DNA of 64,000 bases from SURF-21 sp964529285. Its GTDB lineage: Bacteria; Actinomycetota; Geothermincolia; Geothermincolales; RBG-13-55-18. The DNA is taken from positions 1 to 64,000 of the forward strand of contig CAZGWK010000007.1 of assembly GCA_964529285.1 (NCBI GenBank). Direction: 5' to 3'. The position numbers and the translations under genes were made by a program. Shown here piece after piece: positions 34,856-42,807 of the stretch; positions within the stretch are counted from its first letter, which is position 1, and each line of letters starts with the position of its first letter. Under the pieces are notes generated by a model, which saw only the letters and a program-made list of their open reading frames with translations, had not been told where the DNA came from and did no database searches.

Positions 34856-35704
34856 TTACGCGTTCAGCCAGACCGCTGCATTGGTGATGCAGTACTCCTC
34901 CGGCCGCTCCTTGGTAGTGCAGCGGAAGATGATCTTATCGTCGGACTCCTTCCACATCTGGGTCACGATGGTGTCTCCGGGCCAAACCGGACGGCTGAAG
35001 CGCACCTTGATGGCCTTGAACTTGGCCGGATCGTTGTCGCAGTACTCCCGCAGTACCGCACGACCCGCGTGGCCGAAAGTGCACAGTCCGTGAAGTATAG
35101 GCCTGTCGAACCCGGCCATGGCGGCGAAATTGGGATCGACGTGCAGTGGATTAAGGTCGCCCGAGAGGCGGTAAATCATGGCCTGTATTGTTAGCGTCTC
35201 CATCTCCACGACCTTGTCGGGATCACGCTCGGGAGGCTCGTTGCCCGGCTCCGGCCCACGCTCTCCACCGAACCCGCCTTCTCCACGGATGAAGCTGGAG
35301 AACTTGTTGTAGAAAACCACGTCGCCCGCTTCGTCTACCGTGTCCGCATCCAGCTCGATTACCGCGCCCTTGGTCTTGTCCCAGACCGCCGCCACCTTGG
35401 GCTTGGTGGTAAGCTTGCCGCTGGTGGGAATGGGCTTGCGTATCTCCAGGTATTGCTCGCCGTGGACCAGCATCACCAGGTTGATATCGACTCCCTCTAC
35501 TGCGATCAGGCCCATGAGGGCGGGGAAGGGAGGGATAACCCCAAAGGTGGGCAATGCCTCCAGGTTGTTCTCGTATACATACTTGAGCTCTTCCGTCTCG
35601 TAGCCGGCCCCTATCCCCAGGGCGTAGAGTATGACGTCCCGGGTGGTGTAATCGTAATCCAGCGGCGGGAGTTCCTTCCCAATTACTGCAAGATCTATCG
35701 GCAT
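34856..35704 (-). CDS. MaoC-type (R)-specific enoyl-CoA hydratase
   Basis: A 282-residue double hot-dog protein of the hydratase 2 type, which adds water to trans-2-enoyl-CoA to give (R)-3-hydroxyacyl-CoA. The hydratase 2 motif is clear in the C-terminal half: YRLSGDLNPLHVDPNFA, with catalytic Asp and His, then GFDRPILHGLCTFG. The N-terminal hot dog lacks these residues, as in eukaryotic multifunctional enzyme type 2. It lies 38 bp after a short-chain dehydrogenase that matches the other half of that enzyme. The product is the substrate of the PHA synthase encoded nearby, so it may feed PHA synthesis or beta-oxidation. ATG at 35704 with AAGGGG upstream. Confidence 0.85.
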   Translation of the reverse strand: MPIDLAVIGKELPPLDYDYTTRDVILYALGIGAGYETEELKYVYENNLEALPTFGVIPPFPALMGLIAVEGVDINLVMLVHGEQYLEIRKPIPTSGKLTTKPKVAAVWDKTKGAVIELDADTVDEAGDVVFYNKFSSFIRGEGGFGGERGPEPGNEPPERDPDKVVEMETLTIQAMIYRLSGDLNPLHVDPNFAAMAGFDRPILHGLCTFGHAGRAVLREYCDNDPAKFKAIKVRFSRPVWPGDTIVTQMWKESDDKIIFRCTTKERPEEYCITNAAVWLNA

Positions 35705-35742
35705 GTTATCAACCCCTTAGTATTTCGGGCTCCGGCTTGCCT

Positions 35743-36654
35743 CTAGCTGATGTTCATCCTGCCGAGTACGGCCCCGGTCTGCTCGGTAGCGCTACCGTAT
35801 GGGGAGGCCCCGTCAAGGCTGGTGATCTTGTCGACGTTATCGTCGATCATCTCCAGGGTTATGGGTTTGTTCACGTCGAACATGACGCCTTGGCCCTCGA
35901 CGAAAGCTATACGGCTGAAGTAGCCACCACCGGCCGAGAAGGTGTACCCGGAGAAATTGCAGTTCTCGGAGCATACCCAGGCCACTATGGGCGCGACGAA
36001 CTCGGGCTTGAGGACCTCCAGCAGGTTGGGCGGCAGAACGGTGGCGGTCATACGCGTCCCGGCGATGGGAACGATTACGTTGGCCATGATGTTGTACTTG
36101 GCCCCCTCCTGCTTGAGCACGTGCATGAGGCCGATGATACCCATCTTTGCCGCACCGTAGTTGGCCTGCCCGAAGTTGCCGTAAACGCCCGCCGCCGATG
36201 CCGCGGAGATGATACGGCCGTAGGAGTTCTCGCGCATGTGGGGGAAAGCCGCCTTTGAACAGAAGAAAGTGCCATCAAGGTGAACCGCCTTGACCTTCTC
36301 GTAGTCCTCCATTTCCATCTTGATGAAGCTCTTGTCGCGCAGGATACCGGCGTTGTTGACCAGGATATCGATCTTGCCGTAAGAGTCCAGGGCCGTCTTG
36401 ATGATATTTGAGGCGCCCTCCCAATCGGCGACGCTGTTGAAGTTGGGAACGGCCTCCCCCCCGGCGTCCTTGATCTCCTGACAGACTTTCTCCGCTGCAG
36501 TGTGCCCGGAACCTGTACCGTCGAAGGCTCCACCAAGATCGTTCACCACGACCTTGGCCCCACGGCTGGCAAGGAGCAAGGCGTATTCCCTACCCAGGCC
36601 GCCGCCGGCCCCGGTCACTACTGCGACGCGGTCATCAAATCTTACCTCTGCCAT
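35743..36654 (-). CDS. Short-chain dehydrogenase, (3R)-hydroxyacyl-CoA dehydrogenase type
   Basis: A 303-residue NAD(P)-dependent SDR. The cofactor loop is VTGAGGGLGREYALLLASRGAK followed by NDLGG. The active site has NNAG, Ser in ISAASAAG, and YGAAK (Tyr and Lys). The NDLGGAFDGTG stretch is typical of the dehydrogenase part of peroxisomal multifunctional enzyme type 2, which acts on (3R)-hydroxyacyl-CoA. The C-terminal 60 residues extend beyond a minimal SDR, as in that group. Paired with the MaoC gene it forms a split version of that enzyme. ATG at 36654 follows AGGAGAGGG; an upstream in-frame start at 36693 has no ribosome site. Confidence 0.85.
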   Translation of the reverse strand: MAEVRFDDRVAVVTGAGGGLGREYALLLASRGAKVVVNDLGGAFDGTGSGHTAAEKVCQEIKDAGGEAVPNFNSVADWEGASNIIKTALDSYGKIDILVNNAGILRDKSFIKMEMEDYEKVKAVHLDGTFFCSKAAFPHMRENSYGRIISAASAAGVYGNFGQANYGAAKMGIIGLMHVLKQEGAKYNIMANVIVPIAGTRMTATVLPPNLLEVLKPEFVAPIVAWVCSENCNFSGYTFSAGGGYFSRIAFVEGQGVMFDVNKPITLEMIDDNVDKITSLDGASPYGSATEQTGAVLGRMNIS

Positions 36655-37049
36655 AAACCCTCTCCTTTCCTTCCTCGGGGGACCGTCCCCCACGGTTTCT
36701 CAATCCAGGATAACGGGCACGAGCCAGGGACGAATTCTCCTCGGTTATTCTCCCTGAACTGCGCATTACCCGGTGCGAGCCGCATGCGCGGCTTTTATAT
36801 TATATACCGGTTGCCGCCCATGTTACAGGATGTCGCGCCATCCCGGAGAAAGTGCCTCACCTGTCTCCCGAACAATACAATGGCGGAAGCGGCGTTACGA
36901 TATTAACATAAACACAACTTAATATCATGCAGCGTGCGGGTCCCAGTTTGCGATATTCGCTGCAACACTTGCCGCATGTGCGCCTTGATCTATAATAGTG
37001 GCGTAGAGCATCGAGGAGACCGCGAAAATCGCTGCAAGAGGGATATAAC
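36655..37049. other. Divergent promoter region
   Basis: These 395 bases hold the start signals of two divergent units and no gene that I can support. A perfect TATAAT faces the SDR gene (complement of 36799-36804) without a good -35. A better promoter faces the lipoprotein gene at 37050 and is listed separately. Confidence 0.5.
36969..36996 (+). promoter_or_regulatory. Promoter of the PrcB-domain lipoprotein gene
   Basis: TTGCCG (36969-36974) and TATAAT (36991-36996) are spaced by 16 bp. Transcription would start near 37003, giving a leader of about 47 nt with GAGGG before the ATG at 37050. Confidence 0.6.
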
Positions 37050-37646
37050 ATGCATGAAAGGACCGGTACTTCGCATCAGAGACTTTTTCTGGTCGCTTAT
37101 CTGCTTTTCGCGGTCGCCGTAATCGCGGGTTGCGGCTGTGAGGGCAATGGGGGCCCCCCGCCGGACGGTTCGGAAGGTAGCGGAGGGCGCACCGGCATTG
37201 ATATCGCCCTGCAGACGCTCGCACAGGGCGTGACAAGCGACTACGGCCGCATAAACGAGATACCCGTACCACAGGATACGCCACCGGAATGCCTGGTCAT
37301 AAGCGATGCAGAGGGGTTTCAACGCCTACTGTCCCTTGCCTACTTCCAGGAACCCGTCGCCGAGGTCGACTTCGAAGAGTATATCGTCATCGCGGCAATG
37401 CAGGGCCCCAAGAGCACCGGTGGGTACGCTATCTCGATCATGCATGCCTCCCAGAGCGGCAGTGAAGTGCGCGTGGAGATAGACCTGGTCGAGCCGGAAC
37501 CGGGCAGTATGACTGCCCAGGTGCTGACCAGCCCTTACCACCTGGTCCTGGCCGAGCGCTCCTCCTTCGACCCCCGCGGCGAACTCACTTTCACCTTCGT
37601 GGACCAGGAGGACAACCTTATCTCCCGGCAGTCCGTCTCGGTATGA
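37050..37646 (+). CDS. Lipoprotein with PrcB-like C-terminal domain
   Basis: A 198-residue lipoprotein. A membrane segment ends in the lipobox VIAGC with Cys28, and a Gly/Pro-rich linker follows. The C-terminal 110 residues follow the PrcB C-terminal domain pattern: EYIVIAAMQGPKSTGGYAI, a run of strands, then PGSMTAQVLTSPYHLVLAE. That domain was named from a protease-complex subunit of Treponema and occurs in many secreted proteins of unknown role. There is no protease gene next to it. ATG at 37050 has GAGGG eight bases upstream. Downstream, a GC hairpin (GGGCCGC/GCGGCCC, 37691-37712) has no T-run. Confidence 0.7.
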   Translation: MHERTGTSHQRLFLVAYLLFAVAVIAGCGCEGNGGPPPDGSEGSGGRTGIDIALQTLAQGVTSDYGRINEIPVPQDTPPECLVISDAEGFQRLLSLAYFQEPVAEVDFEEYIVIAAMQGPKSTGGYAISIMHASQSGSEVRVEIDLVEPEPGSMTAQVLTSPYHLVLAERSSFDPRGELTFTFVDQEDNLISRQSVSV

Positions 37647-37758
37647 AAAGCTGCCTGCCAGTGTGAGGTCTCGTCCATCATAATAGCCACGGGCCGCCGC
37701 GATGCGCGGCCCCGCGTCCTTAGCGTCGGAATAGTATCCGCAGCATTAGAGAGCAGGT

Positions 37759-39261
37759 GTGCCAGTGCGAAAGGTCATCGTCATAGGCTCGGGACCGGGA
37801 GGGGCCGCTTTCGGCGCCCTGATGGCGCATGACGGCATTGACGTAACCCTCCTGGAGAAGAACGGGTTCGTGGGGGGCAAGTGCTCGTCCCTTTCCCGCG
37901 ACGGATATATGGTGGACACGGGCGTGCACATGTTCGGGCGCGGTCCGCTGGGGCCTTTCGGCGAGATAACCCGCATACTGGGGAGGGGCCCCAGCTGGTC
38001 CGTTGTCACCCCATCTTTCACGCTCAGCCTCGGCGGGAGCAACAGGCGCCCGGGCGGGTACAAGCTCGAGATGGCCTCCTCTATCGCCCATCCCATCTCT
38101 CTTTATAATTTTCTCAAGGGACACCTCAAGGGCTGGCAGAAGATGGGGTGGACTTCGACGGCCGCAAAGTCCCTGGGCGAGCTGGGACCCAAGGGACTCG
38201 CAGCACTTGCGAAGCGGTTCGCGGATCAGCGCTGTCCCCTGTACGCCGAGCTGCAGGACATCTGCGTACGTGACTTCCTGACTTCTCTCTCCACCTCGGA
38301 CGGTTTCCTGCGTACCTTCCACGCCCAGGCCATGCTGACCATGGTGCTTCCCTGGCACCGGGCCAGTATGGGAGAGTTCGCATATATCCTGGCCAGCACC
38401 ATGCAGGCCTCGCAGCTCTCTTACCCCCGCGGCGGTTCCGCCGCCATACCCTCTTCGTTCCTGTACGCTCTGAAAAAATCCGGCGGCGACGTACGCCTCT
38501 CGTGCGAGGTTTCCAGCATAGAAGTAAGGGAAGGACGCGTGCGCGGCGTGACCACGGCGGAAGGTGAGTTCCTCCCCGGTGACCTCGTGGTATCCAGCGC
38601 GGGGCTGAAGCGCACCGTCGAGCTGGCGGGCCGGGATTCGTTTCCGCTAGATTATCTGGCCCGGGCCGACGCCCTGAGGGAGTCGGAAGCCTTTATCGCC
38701 ATCAAGTTCTTCCTTGACCGTAAGATCTCGTCCATGCGCACCCCTTGCCTCCTGCACATGCCCGCCATGTCTCCCCATAACATGTTCGATTACCTCGCTG
38801 ACGGCGGCATTCCCGATGACCCGTTTCTCTTCGTGACAGCCCCGGGCAAATGGGATCGATCCCTGGTCCCGCCGGGAGGAGACCTGCTCATCGTAGGGGT
38901 TCCAGCTCCATCCCACCCGGACAACGCCGAACAGGCCGGGCTTATCCTGGACCTTGCGCGTGATACCGCGTCGCATATCTTCCCTGAGATCGCAAGTGCA
39001 ACCGTGGAGGTTGAGAGGGTCACGGCCAGTGATGTATCCCGTCTGAGCGGAAGGACCAGCGGAGAATGTATCGGAATAGCCCAGGAGGTGGGCCAGAGCG
39101 TCAGCAGCCGGCCTCCTGCCCGCACGCCGGTACACGGCCTCTTTGTGGTGGGCGCGGACGCTGGCGGCCGCGGTATCGGGACGGAGATGGCAGCGGACAG
39201 CGCGCTGCGCCTTTACTGTCAACTCAAGGACGGCCTGCATCTCCAAGACACGCCCTGTTGA
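37759..39261 (+). CDS. FAD-dependent oxidoreductase, phytoene desaturase (CrtI)-like
   Basis: A 500-residue flavoprotein of the CrtI/amine-oxidase group. The N-terminal dinucleotide fold is VIVIGSGPGGAAFGALMA, then LLEKNGFVGGKCSS, and the C-terminal FAD motif is FVVGADAGGRGIGTEMAADS. Members include carotenoid desaturases, isomerases and saturases of prenyl chains. No crtB or other carotenoid genes are nearby, so the substrate is open. The start may be GTG at 37759 or GTG at 37765; both are close to AGGTG-type ribosome sites. It stands alone between the lipoprotein gene and the AIM24-family gene, with 112 bp and 188 bp gaps. Confidence 0.75.
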   Translation: MPVRKVIVIGSGPGGAAFGALMAHDGIDVTLLEKNGFVGGKCSSLSRDGYMVDTGVHMFGRGPLGPFGEITRILGRGPSWSVVTPSFTLSLGGSNRRPGGYKLEMASSIAHPISLYNFLKGHLKGWQKMGWTSTAAKSLGELGPKGLAALAKRFADQRCPLYAELQDICVRDFLTSLSTSDGFLRTFHAQAMLTMVLPWHRASMGEFAYILASTMQASQLSYPRGGSAAIPSSFLYALKKSGGDVRLSCEVSSIEVREGRVRGVTTAEGEFLPGDLVVSSAGLKRTVELAGRDSFPLDYLARADALRESEAFIAIKFFLDRKISSMRTPCLLHMPAMSPHNMFDYLADGGIPDDPFLFVTAPGKWDRSLVPPGGDLLIVGVPAPSHPDNAEQAGLILDLARDTASHIFPEIASATVEVERVTASDVSRLSGRTSGECIGIAQEVGQSVSSRPPARTPVHGLFVVGADAGGRGIGTEMAADSALRLYCQLKDGLHLQDTPC

Positions 39262-39449
39262 TAGGAAAGCTACCCTTGTAAAGTTCTCGCCGCTTTCGCT
39301 CCGTCCTCTTCAAAAAACCTTGCGGCCACCCGATAATCCCAATAGTCTCTTAACGTAACAGCATTATGGCGGTACGTCACGTGAAGCTAGTGAAATTATT
39401 ATGACCCGCTGGCCTATGGTGCGATCCACCGCGATCAAGGAGGTATGGA

Positions 39450-40397
39450 ATGCTCTGCCCCAACTGCAACCAGGAAAACGCGGACAATGCCGCGTTCTGC
39501 CGCTTCTGCGGCCAGTCTCTGAAGGACGCCACGCAAGCGGCGGCACCGGATGCCGCCATGCCGGCGGCGGCCGCCCCCACACCGCAAGCCCCACCCGGCC
39601 CACCTGCCTCGCCGGGATCTCCGTCCGCGAGCGGGCTCGCCCCCACCTCGCTTTCCGGCCTGGTGGAGGAATCCAAGGAAATGGAAGTCCCCGATGCGTT
39701 CAGCCTCCAGAGCAAGAAACTTCTGCGGGTCAACATGGCCGCATGCGGTGGACAGGTTCTGAGCAAGGTGGGCTCCATGGTGGCTTACCAGGGCCAGATA
39801 AGCTTCACCCGCCAGGGCAGCGGTGGCGCTGCGAAGTGGGTCAAAAAAGCGATCTCGGGGGAGTCTTTCTCGCTCATGCTCTGCCAGGGCGAGGGCGATC
39901 TTTTCCTCGCCGACGCTGCCAACAACGTCATCCTGCTCTATCTCAACAATGAGACCATAACCGTGGAAGCCCTCAACCTCCTGGCCTTCACGCCCAGCAT
40001 CGCATGGGACATCAAGAGGATACAGGGTGCGGCGGGCATGGTGACAGCGGGCCTTTGGACGGTTCAGCTATCCGGTACGGGTTACCTCGCTTTGATCTGC
40101 AAGGGCGATCCCCTCACCTTGGAAGTAACGCCCGAACAGCCCTGCTACACGGACCCCAATGCCACCGTTGCATGGTCGCAAGGCCTGGATCCCCAGATAC
40201 ATGTCGATGCCAACCTGAAAAGCCTCAGCGGCCTGCTCGGCTCGCGGCATGGAGAGCTGTTCCAACTGGCCTTCGCGGGAAACGGATACGTCGTGATCCA
40301 GCCCAGCGAGGAGGCCCCTAAGACCAGCCTGCAGGACCCCAAGAGCGGAGGCAGCGGCAGCGCGGGCGGCCTGCTCGGTGGGATCCTGGGACAGTAG
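39450..40397 (+). CDS. AIM24-family protein with N-terminal zinc ribbon
   Basis: A 315-residue protein. Residues 3-21 (CPNCNQENADNAAFCRFCG) form a zinc ribbon with two CxxC pairs. A Pro/Ala-rich linker (about 28-75) follows. Residues about 90-290 form the AIM24/TIGR00266 domain, a beta-prism fold of unclear role found in bacteria and mitochondria (VAYQGQISFTRQGSGG, then GSGYL-like GTGYLALICKG). The C-terminus is Gly/Ser-rich and ends GGLLGGILGQ. No signal peptide is seen. AAGGAGG at 39437-39443 is six bases before the ATG. No partner gene is obvious. Confidence 0.75.
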   Translation: MLCPNCNQENADNAAFCRFCGQSLKDATQAAAPDAAMPAAAAPTPQAPPGPPASPGSPSASGLAPTSLSGLVEESKEMEVPDAFSLQSKKLLRVNMAACGGQVLSKVGSMVAYQGQISFTRQGSGGAAKWVKKAISGESFSLMLCQGEGDLFLADAANNVILLYLNNETITVEALNLLAFTPSIAWDIKRIQGAAGMVTAGLWTVQLSGTGYLALICKGDPLTLEVTPEQPCYTDPNATVAWSQGLDPQIHVDANLKSLSGLLGSRHGELFQLAFAGNGYVVIQPSEEAPKTSLQDPKSGGSGSAGGLLGGILGQ

Positions 40398-40457
40398 AGA
40401 GGGTCGGGGGTCCAGCCGCGGCCGGTTGGATACGGCGCGCCGTCCCCTTACCGAGGG

Positions 40458-40466
40458 TGGTAAAAT
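40458..40466 (+). promoter_or_regulatory. Extended -10 promoter of the activase cluster
   Basis: TGGTAAAAT is a TGN-extended -10 element, similar in surroundings (GGGTGGTARAAT) to the one at 27908. Transcription would start near 40473, leaving about 45 nt of leader with GGAGG at 40507-40511. Confidence 0.45.
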
Positions 40467-40518
40467 GCGCTTAGGGAACATGCCGGTGAATGCTTTCTGG
40501 TTTTCTGGAGGTTAGATG

Positions 40519-41289
40519 ATGAGGTCCATGGGATGCGATGTTGGCAGTCTCTTCTCCAAGGCAGTGATCATGGACGGCGATCGAATTGTCGCATCCAGGG
40601 TGATCGAGACAACGGGAAACATCGCAGGAGATATCGAAGGCCTCGTGGACACGCTGTGCCGCGAAGCAGGGATGGACATGGAGTCGCTCGACGGCATCGT
40701 AGGCACGGGCAGTGGTGCGGAGTTCATAGAAGACGCCGATTTCCTCGAGGACGAGATAGCATGTATCGGCTGGGCCGCTCGCTGTTTCCTCCCCGACGTC
40801 GAACTGGTGGTGGATATCGGAGGGCAGAGCATAACCTCCATTCTTCTCGATGAGGAAGGCGACGTGGCCGATTTCATGCGCAACGACAAGTGCGCCTCCG
40901 GAACGGGTCGTTTCCTGGAGGTCATGAGCGACGCCGTCGGTATACCGGTGGAGCGCATAGACGAAGCCGCATCCCGGGCCACGAAACAGGTAAGCATCAG
41001 CTCCCAGTGTGGTGTCTTCGTGGAAAGCGAGGTCATCACGCATGTGAACAACGGCGAATCGCCGCAGGACATAGTTGCCGGGCTATGCGACTCGGTGGCC
41101 CGCATCGTGACCTCGCAGGCCAGGCGCTTCGGCGTGGGGAACAACTATACCTTTACCGGGGGTGTTGCCAAAGTGAAAGCCGTGGTGGACCTGATATGTT
41201 CTCGCATGGAAGGGGAATACATGCCCTTTCCCTGTGACACGCACCTTGCGACGGCCATCGGTGCCGCCCTCCTAGCGGAAGCCGATTAG
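40519..41289 (+). CDS. 2-hydroxyacyl-CoA dehydratase-type activase (BcrAD/BadFG family ATPase)
   Basis: ASKHA-fold ATPase with a bridging [4Fe-4S] cluster, the group that injects electrons into 2-hydroxyacyl-CoA dehydratases and benzoyl-CoA reductases after ATP hydrolysis. DVGS (residues 7-10) and DIGGQ are the phosphate loops. The cluster ligands are Cys125 in NDKCASGTGRFLE and Cys164 in SSQCGVFVESEVI. Their spacing of 39 equals that of HgdC from Acidaminococcus (127 and 166). At 256 aa it has family length. No dehydratase or reductase subunit genes follow. Instead an AcsB-like gene starts 1 bp later and a CooC-like gene after that. I chose the second of two adjacent ATGs for its spacing from GGAGG. 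Confidence 0.9.
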   Translation: MRSMGCDVGSLFSKAVIMDGDRIVASRVIETTGNIAGDIEGLVDTLCREAGMDMESLDGIVGTGSGAEFIEDADFLEDEIACIGWAARCFLPDVELVVDIGGQSITSILLDEEGDVADFMRNDKCASGTGRFLEVMSDAVGIPVERIDEAASRATKQVSISSQCGVFVESEVITHVNNGESPQDIVAGLCDSVARIVTSQARRFGVGNNYTFTGGVAKVKAVVDLICSRMEGEYMPFPCDTHLATAIGAALLAEAD

Positions 41290-41290
41290 T

Positions 41291-42013
41291 GTGGGACTTT
41301 TCGATCGGCCCCTGGCCGAGGTCAATGACTACATAAAGCGCAAGTACCGGGACGGTTCGGCCAAGGTACTGCCCTTTACGCCTGTTCTCCCCCGTGCGGA
41401 TGCCGCACAGGTCATCCTAAGCGAGAACACCGGCCTTGAGCTCGGCAACCCGGGAATGGCGTCGCGTTCCCTGCTTCTCTGGGATGGTGGCGACAGCCTT
41501 GTGGACGAACGCATAACCCTCGTGGGCCCGGACTTCTTCGAGTCGGCCTCGCAAAGTATACCCTTCGCGCAGGTGGTGATGGTGGCCGGCGATTTCTCGG
41601 ACGAATACGACAGCTACCGTGACCTGCGAGACGCCACCTACAACATACGCCTGCGGGGCTTCATGATGCGTGTCTTCCCAGGCAGGCAGTCCATCTGGTG
41701 CCGCGTCAGTAAGGAAGCCCTGGCGGGGGGTTTCAGCGCCCAGATCCTGGGCAGCTCTCTGATCCAGTCTCTCAAGCAGCTCGATTTCGTCCGCAGCGCG
41801 GAGGTGCTCATGGTCACCTCCTCGAAGGAGGACGTCGATGAGCTGGCGGAACCCGCCGACATGGTGCTGGATATCGTCGAAGCCCTGATCAAGATGTACG
41901 AGGAGATGAACTTCGACTGCGAGGAATGCGAGTACTACGAAGTCTGCGACGAGGTAGTGGAGCTGAGACGGATACGCGACAGGCTCCAGGCCGAGCGCGA
42001 GGGAAAGGGATGA
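41291..42013 (+). CDS. AcsB/CdhC-like domain protein (acetyl-CoA synthase beta-related, stand-alone)
   Basis: A 240-residue protein whose residues about 50-190 follow the N-terminal part of CODH/acetyl-CoA synthase beta subunits. Seen in order: LELGNPGMASRS, ITLVGPDFF, VVMVAGDF, then IWCRVSKEALAGGFSAQILG and the strand AEVLMVTSSKEDVDEL. The large A-cluster domain of a real synthase (over 450 aa in total) is missing. Instead the protein ends soon after a Cys motif, CEECEYYEVC (Cys210, 213, 219), that could hold a metal cluster. GTG at 41291 starts one base after the activase stop, so translation is probably coupled. It is followed 4 bp later by a CooC-like gene. I infer a role in activating or maturing a metalloenzyme; the target is unknown. 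Confidence 0.6.
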   Translation: MGLFDRPLAEVNDYIKRKYRDGSAKVLPFTPVLPRADAAQVILSENTGLELGNPGMASRSLLLWDGGDSLVDERITLVGPDFFESASQSIPFAQVVMVAGDFSDEYDSYRDLRDATYNIRLRGFMMRVFPGRQSIWCRVSKEALAGGFSAQILGSSLIQSLKQLDFVRSAEVLMVTSSKEDVDELAEPADMVLDIVEALIKMYEEMNFDCEECEYYEVCDEVVELRRIRDRLQAEREGKG

Positions 42014-42017
42014 GGAT

Positions 42018-42797
42018 ATGCCGCGGGCGAAGGGGGACGAGACGAAAATAGTGATCGCGGTCTGCGGCAAAGGCGGCGTAGGCAAGACGACCTTGTCCGC
42101 ACTGCTCTCCCGCCTGCTCGCCGAGGACTCCAGCGGTAAAGCGCTCGTGGTCGACGCGGACCCGGCCGTCGGACTGGGCATGGCGCTGAGCAGTTTTCCC
42201 GAGCGCACAGTAAACGACGTCCGCAAGGAGATCATCGCCACGGTGCGCAAGCACTCCACGGACAGCGTCGACCTCGCCGCGTCCATAGACTACAAGATGC
42301 TGGAGATCGTCCTCGATTCCGGAAACCTCGCCTTCCTTTCCGTGGGACGTCCGGAGGAAGACGGCTGTTACTGCCAGCTCAACACCCTGCTGCGAGAGGC
42401 CATAGAAGGCCTCTCCGACCACTTCGCGCTGACTCTGGTCGATGCCGAGGCGGGAGTCGAGCAGGTAAACCGGCGGGTCATGCGCTCCGTCTCACATCTC
42501 CTGCTGGTGAGCGATACCACACTCAAGGCCGTGCGCGTGGCGGAGTCCATCCGCGACGTGGCCGACGAGGCCGTCAATTACCGCAAGTTGGGGTTGATCA
42601 TCAACCGCGCCCGCGGTGAAGAGGAAGCTGAGAAGCTGGCCTCGCGCACCTCCCTGCCCCTGCTGGGATGGATACCCGAGGACGACACGGTGCGGCAGTT
42701 CGATTCCGAGGCCCGCAGCTTCTTAGAGATCACGACCTGCCCCGCGCTGGAAGCGATAAGGTCGCACATCCTGGACAGTGGTTTCCTGCTGGATTGA
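42018..42797 (+). CDS. CooC-like nickel-insertion ATPase
   Basis: MinD/ParA-type P-loop ATPase of the CooC group, which loads nickel into CO dehydrogenase. The deviant Walker A is CGKGGVGKTT (residues 16-25). DADPAVGLGMAL is the switch region. GCYCQLN holds the metal-binding CxC pair, Cys117 and Cys119, placed like Cys112 and Cys114 of the known CooC1. At 259 aa it has family length. It is the third gene of the cluster and its start lies 4 bp after the AcsB-like gene. No CODH structural genes are in the window. Only 10 bp separate its end from the converging sensor gene. Confidence 0.8.
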   Translation: MPRAKGDETKIVIAVCGKGGVGKTTLSALLSRLLAEDSSGKALVVDADPAVGLGMALSSFPERTVNDVRKEIIATVRKHSTDSVDLAASIDYKMLEIVLDSGNLAFLSVGRPEEDGCYCQLNTLLREAIEGLSDHFALTLVDAEAGVEQVNRRVMRSVSHLLLVSDTTLKAVRVAESIRDVADEAVNYRKLGLIINRARGEEEAEKLASRTSLPLLGWIPEDDTVRQFDSEARSFLEITTCPALEAIRSHILDSGFLLD

Positions 42798-42807
42798 CGA
42801 AAGGGGT

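Noticed and set aside
37759..39261. Carotenoid biosynthesis locus
   Set aside because: The CrtI-like gene is alone; no phytoene synthase or other carotenoid genes are in the neighbourhood, so a carotenoid role is not claimed.
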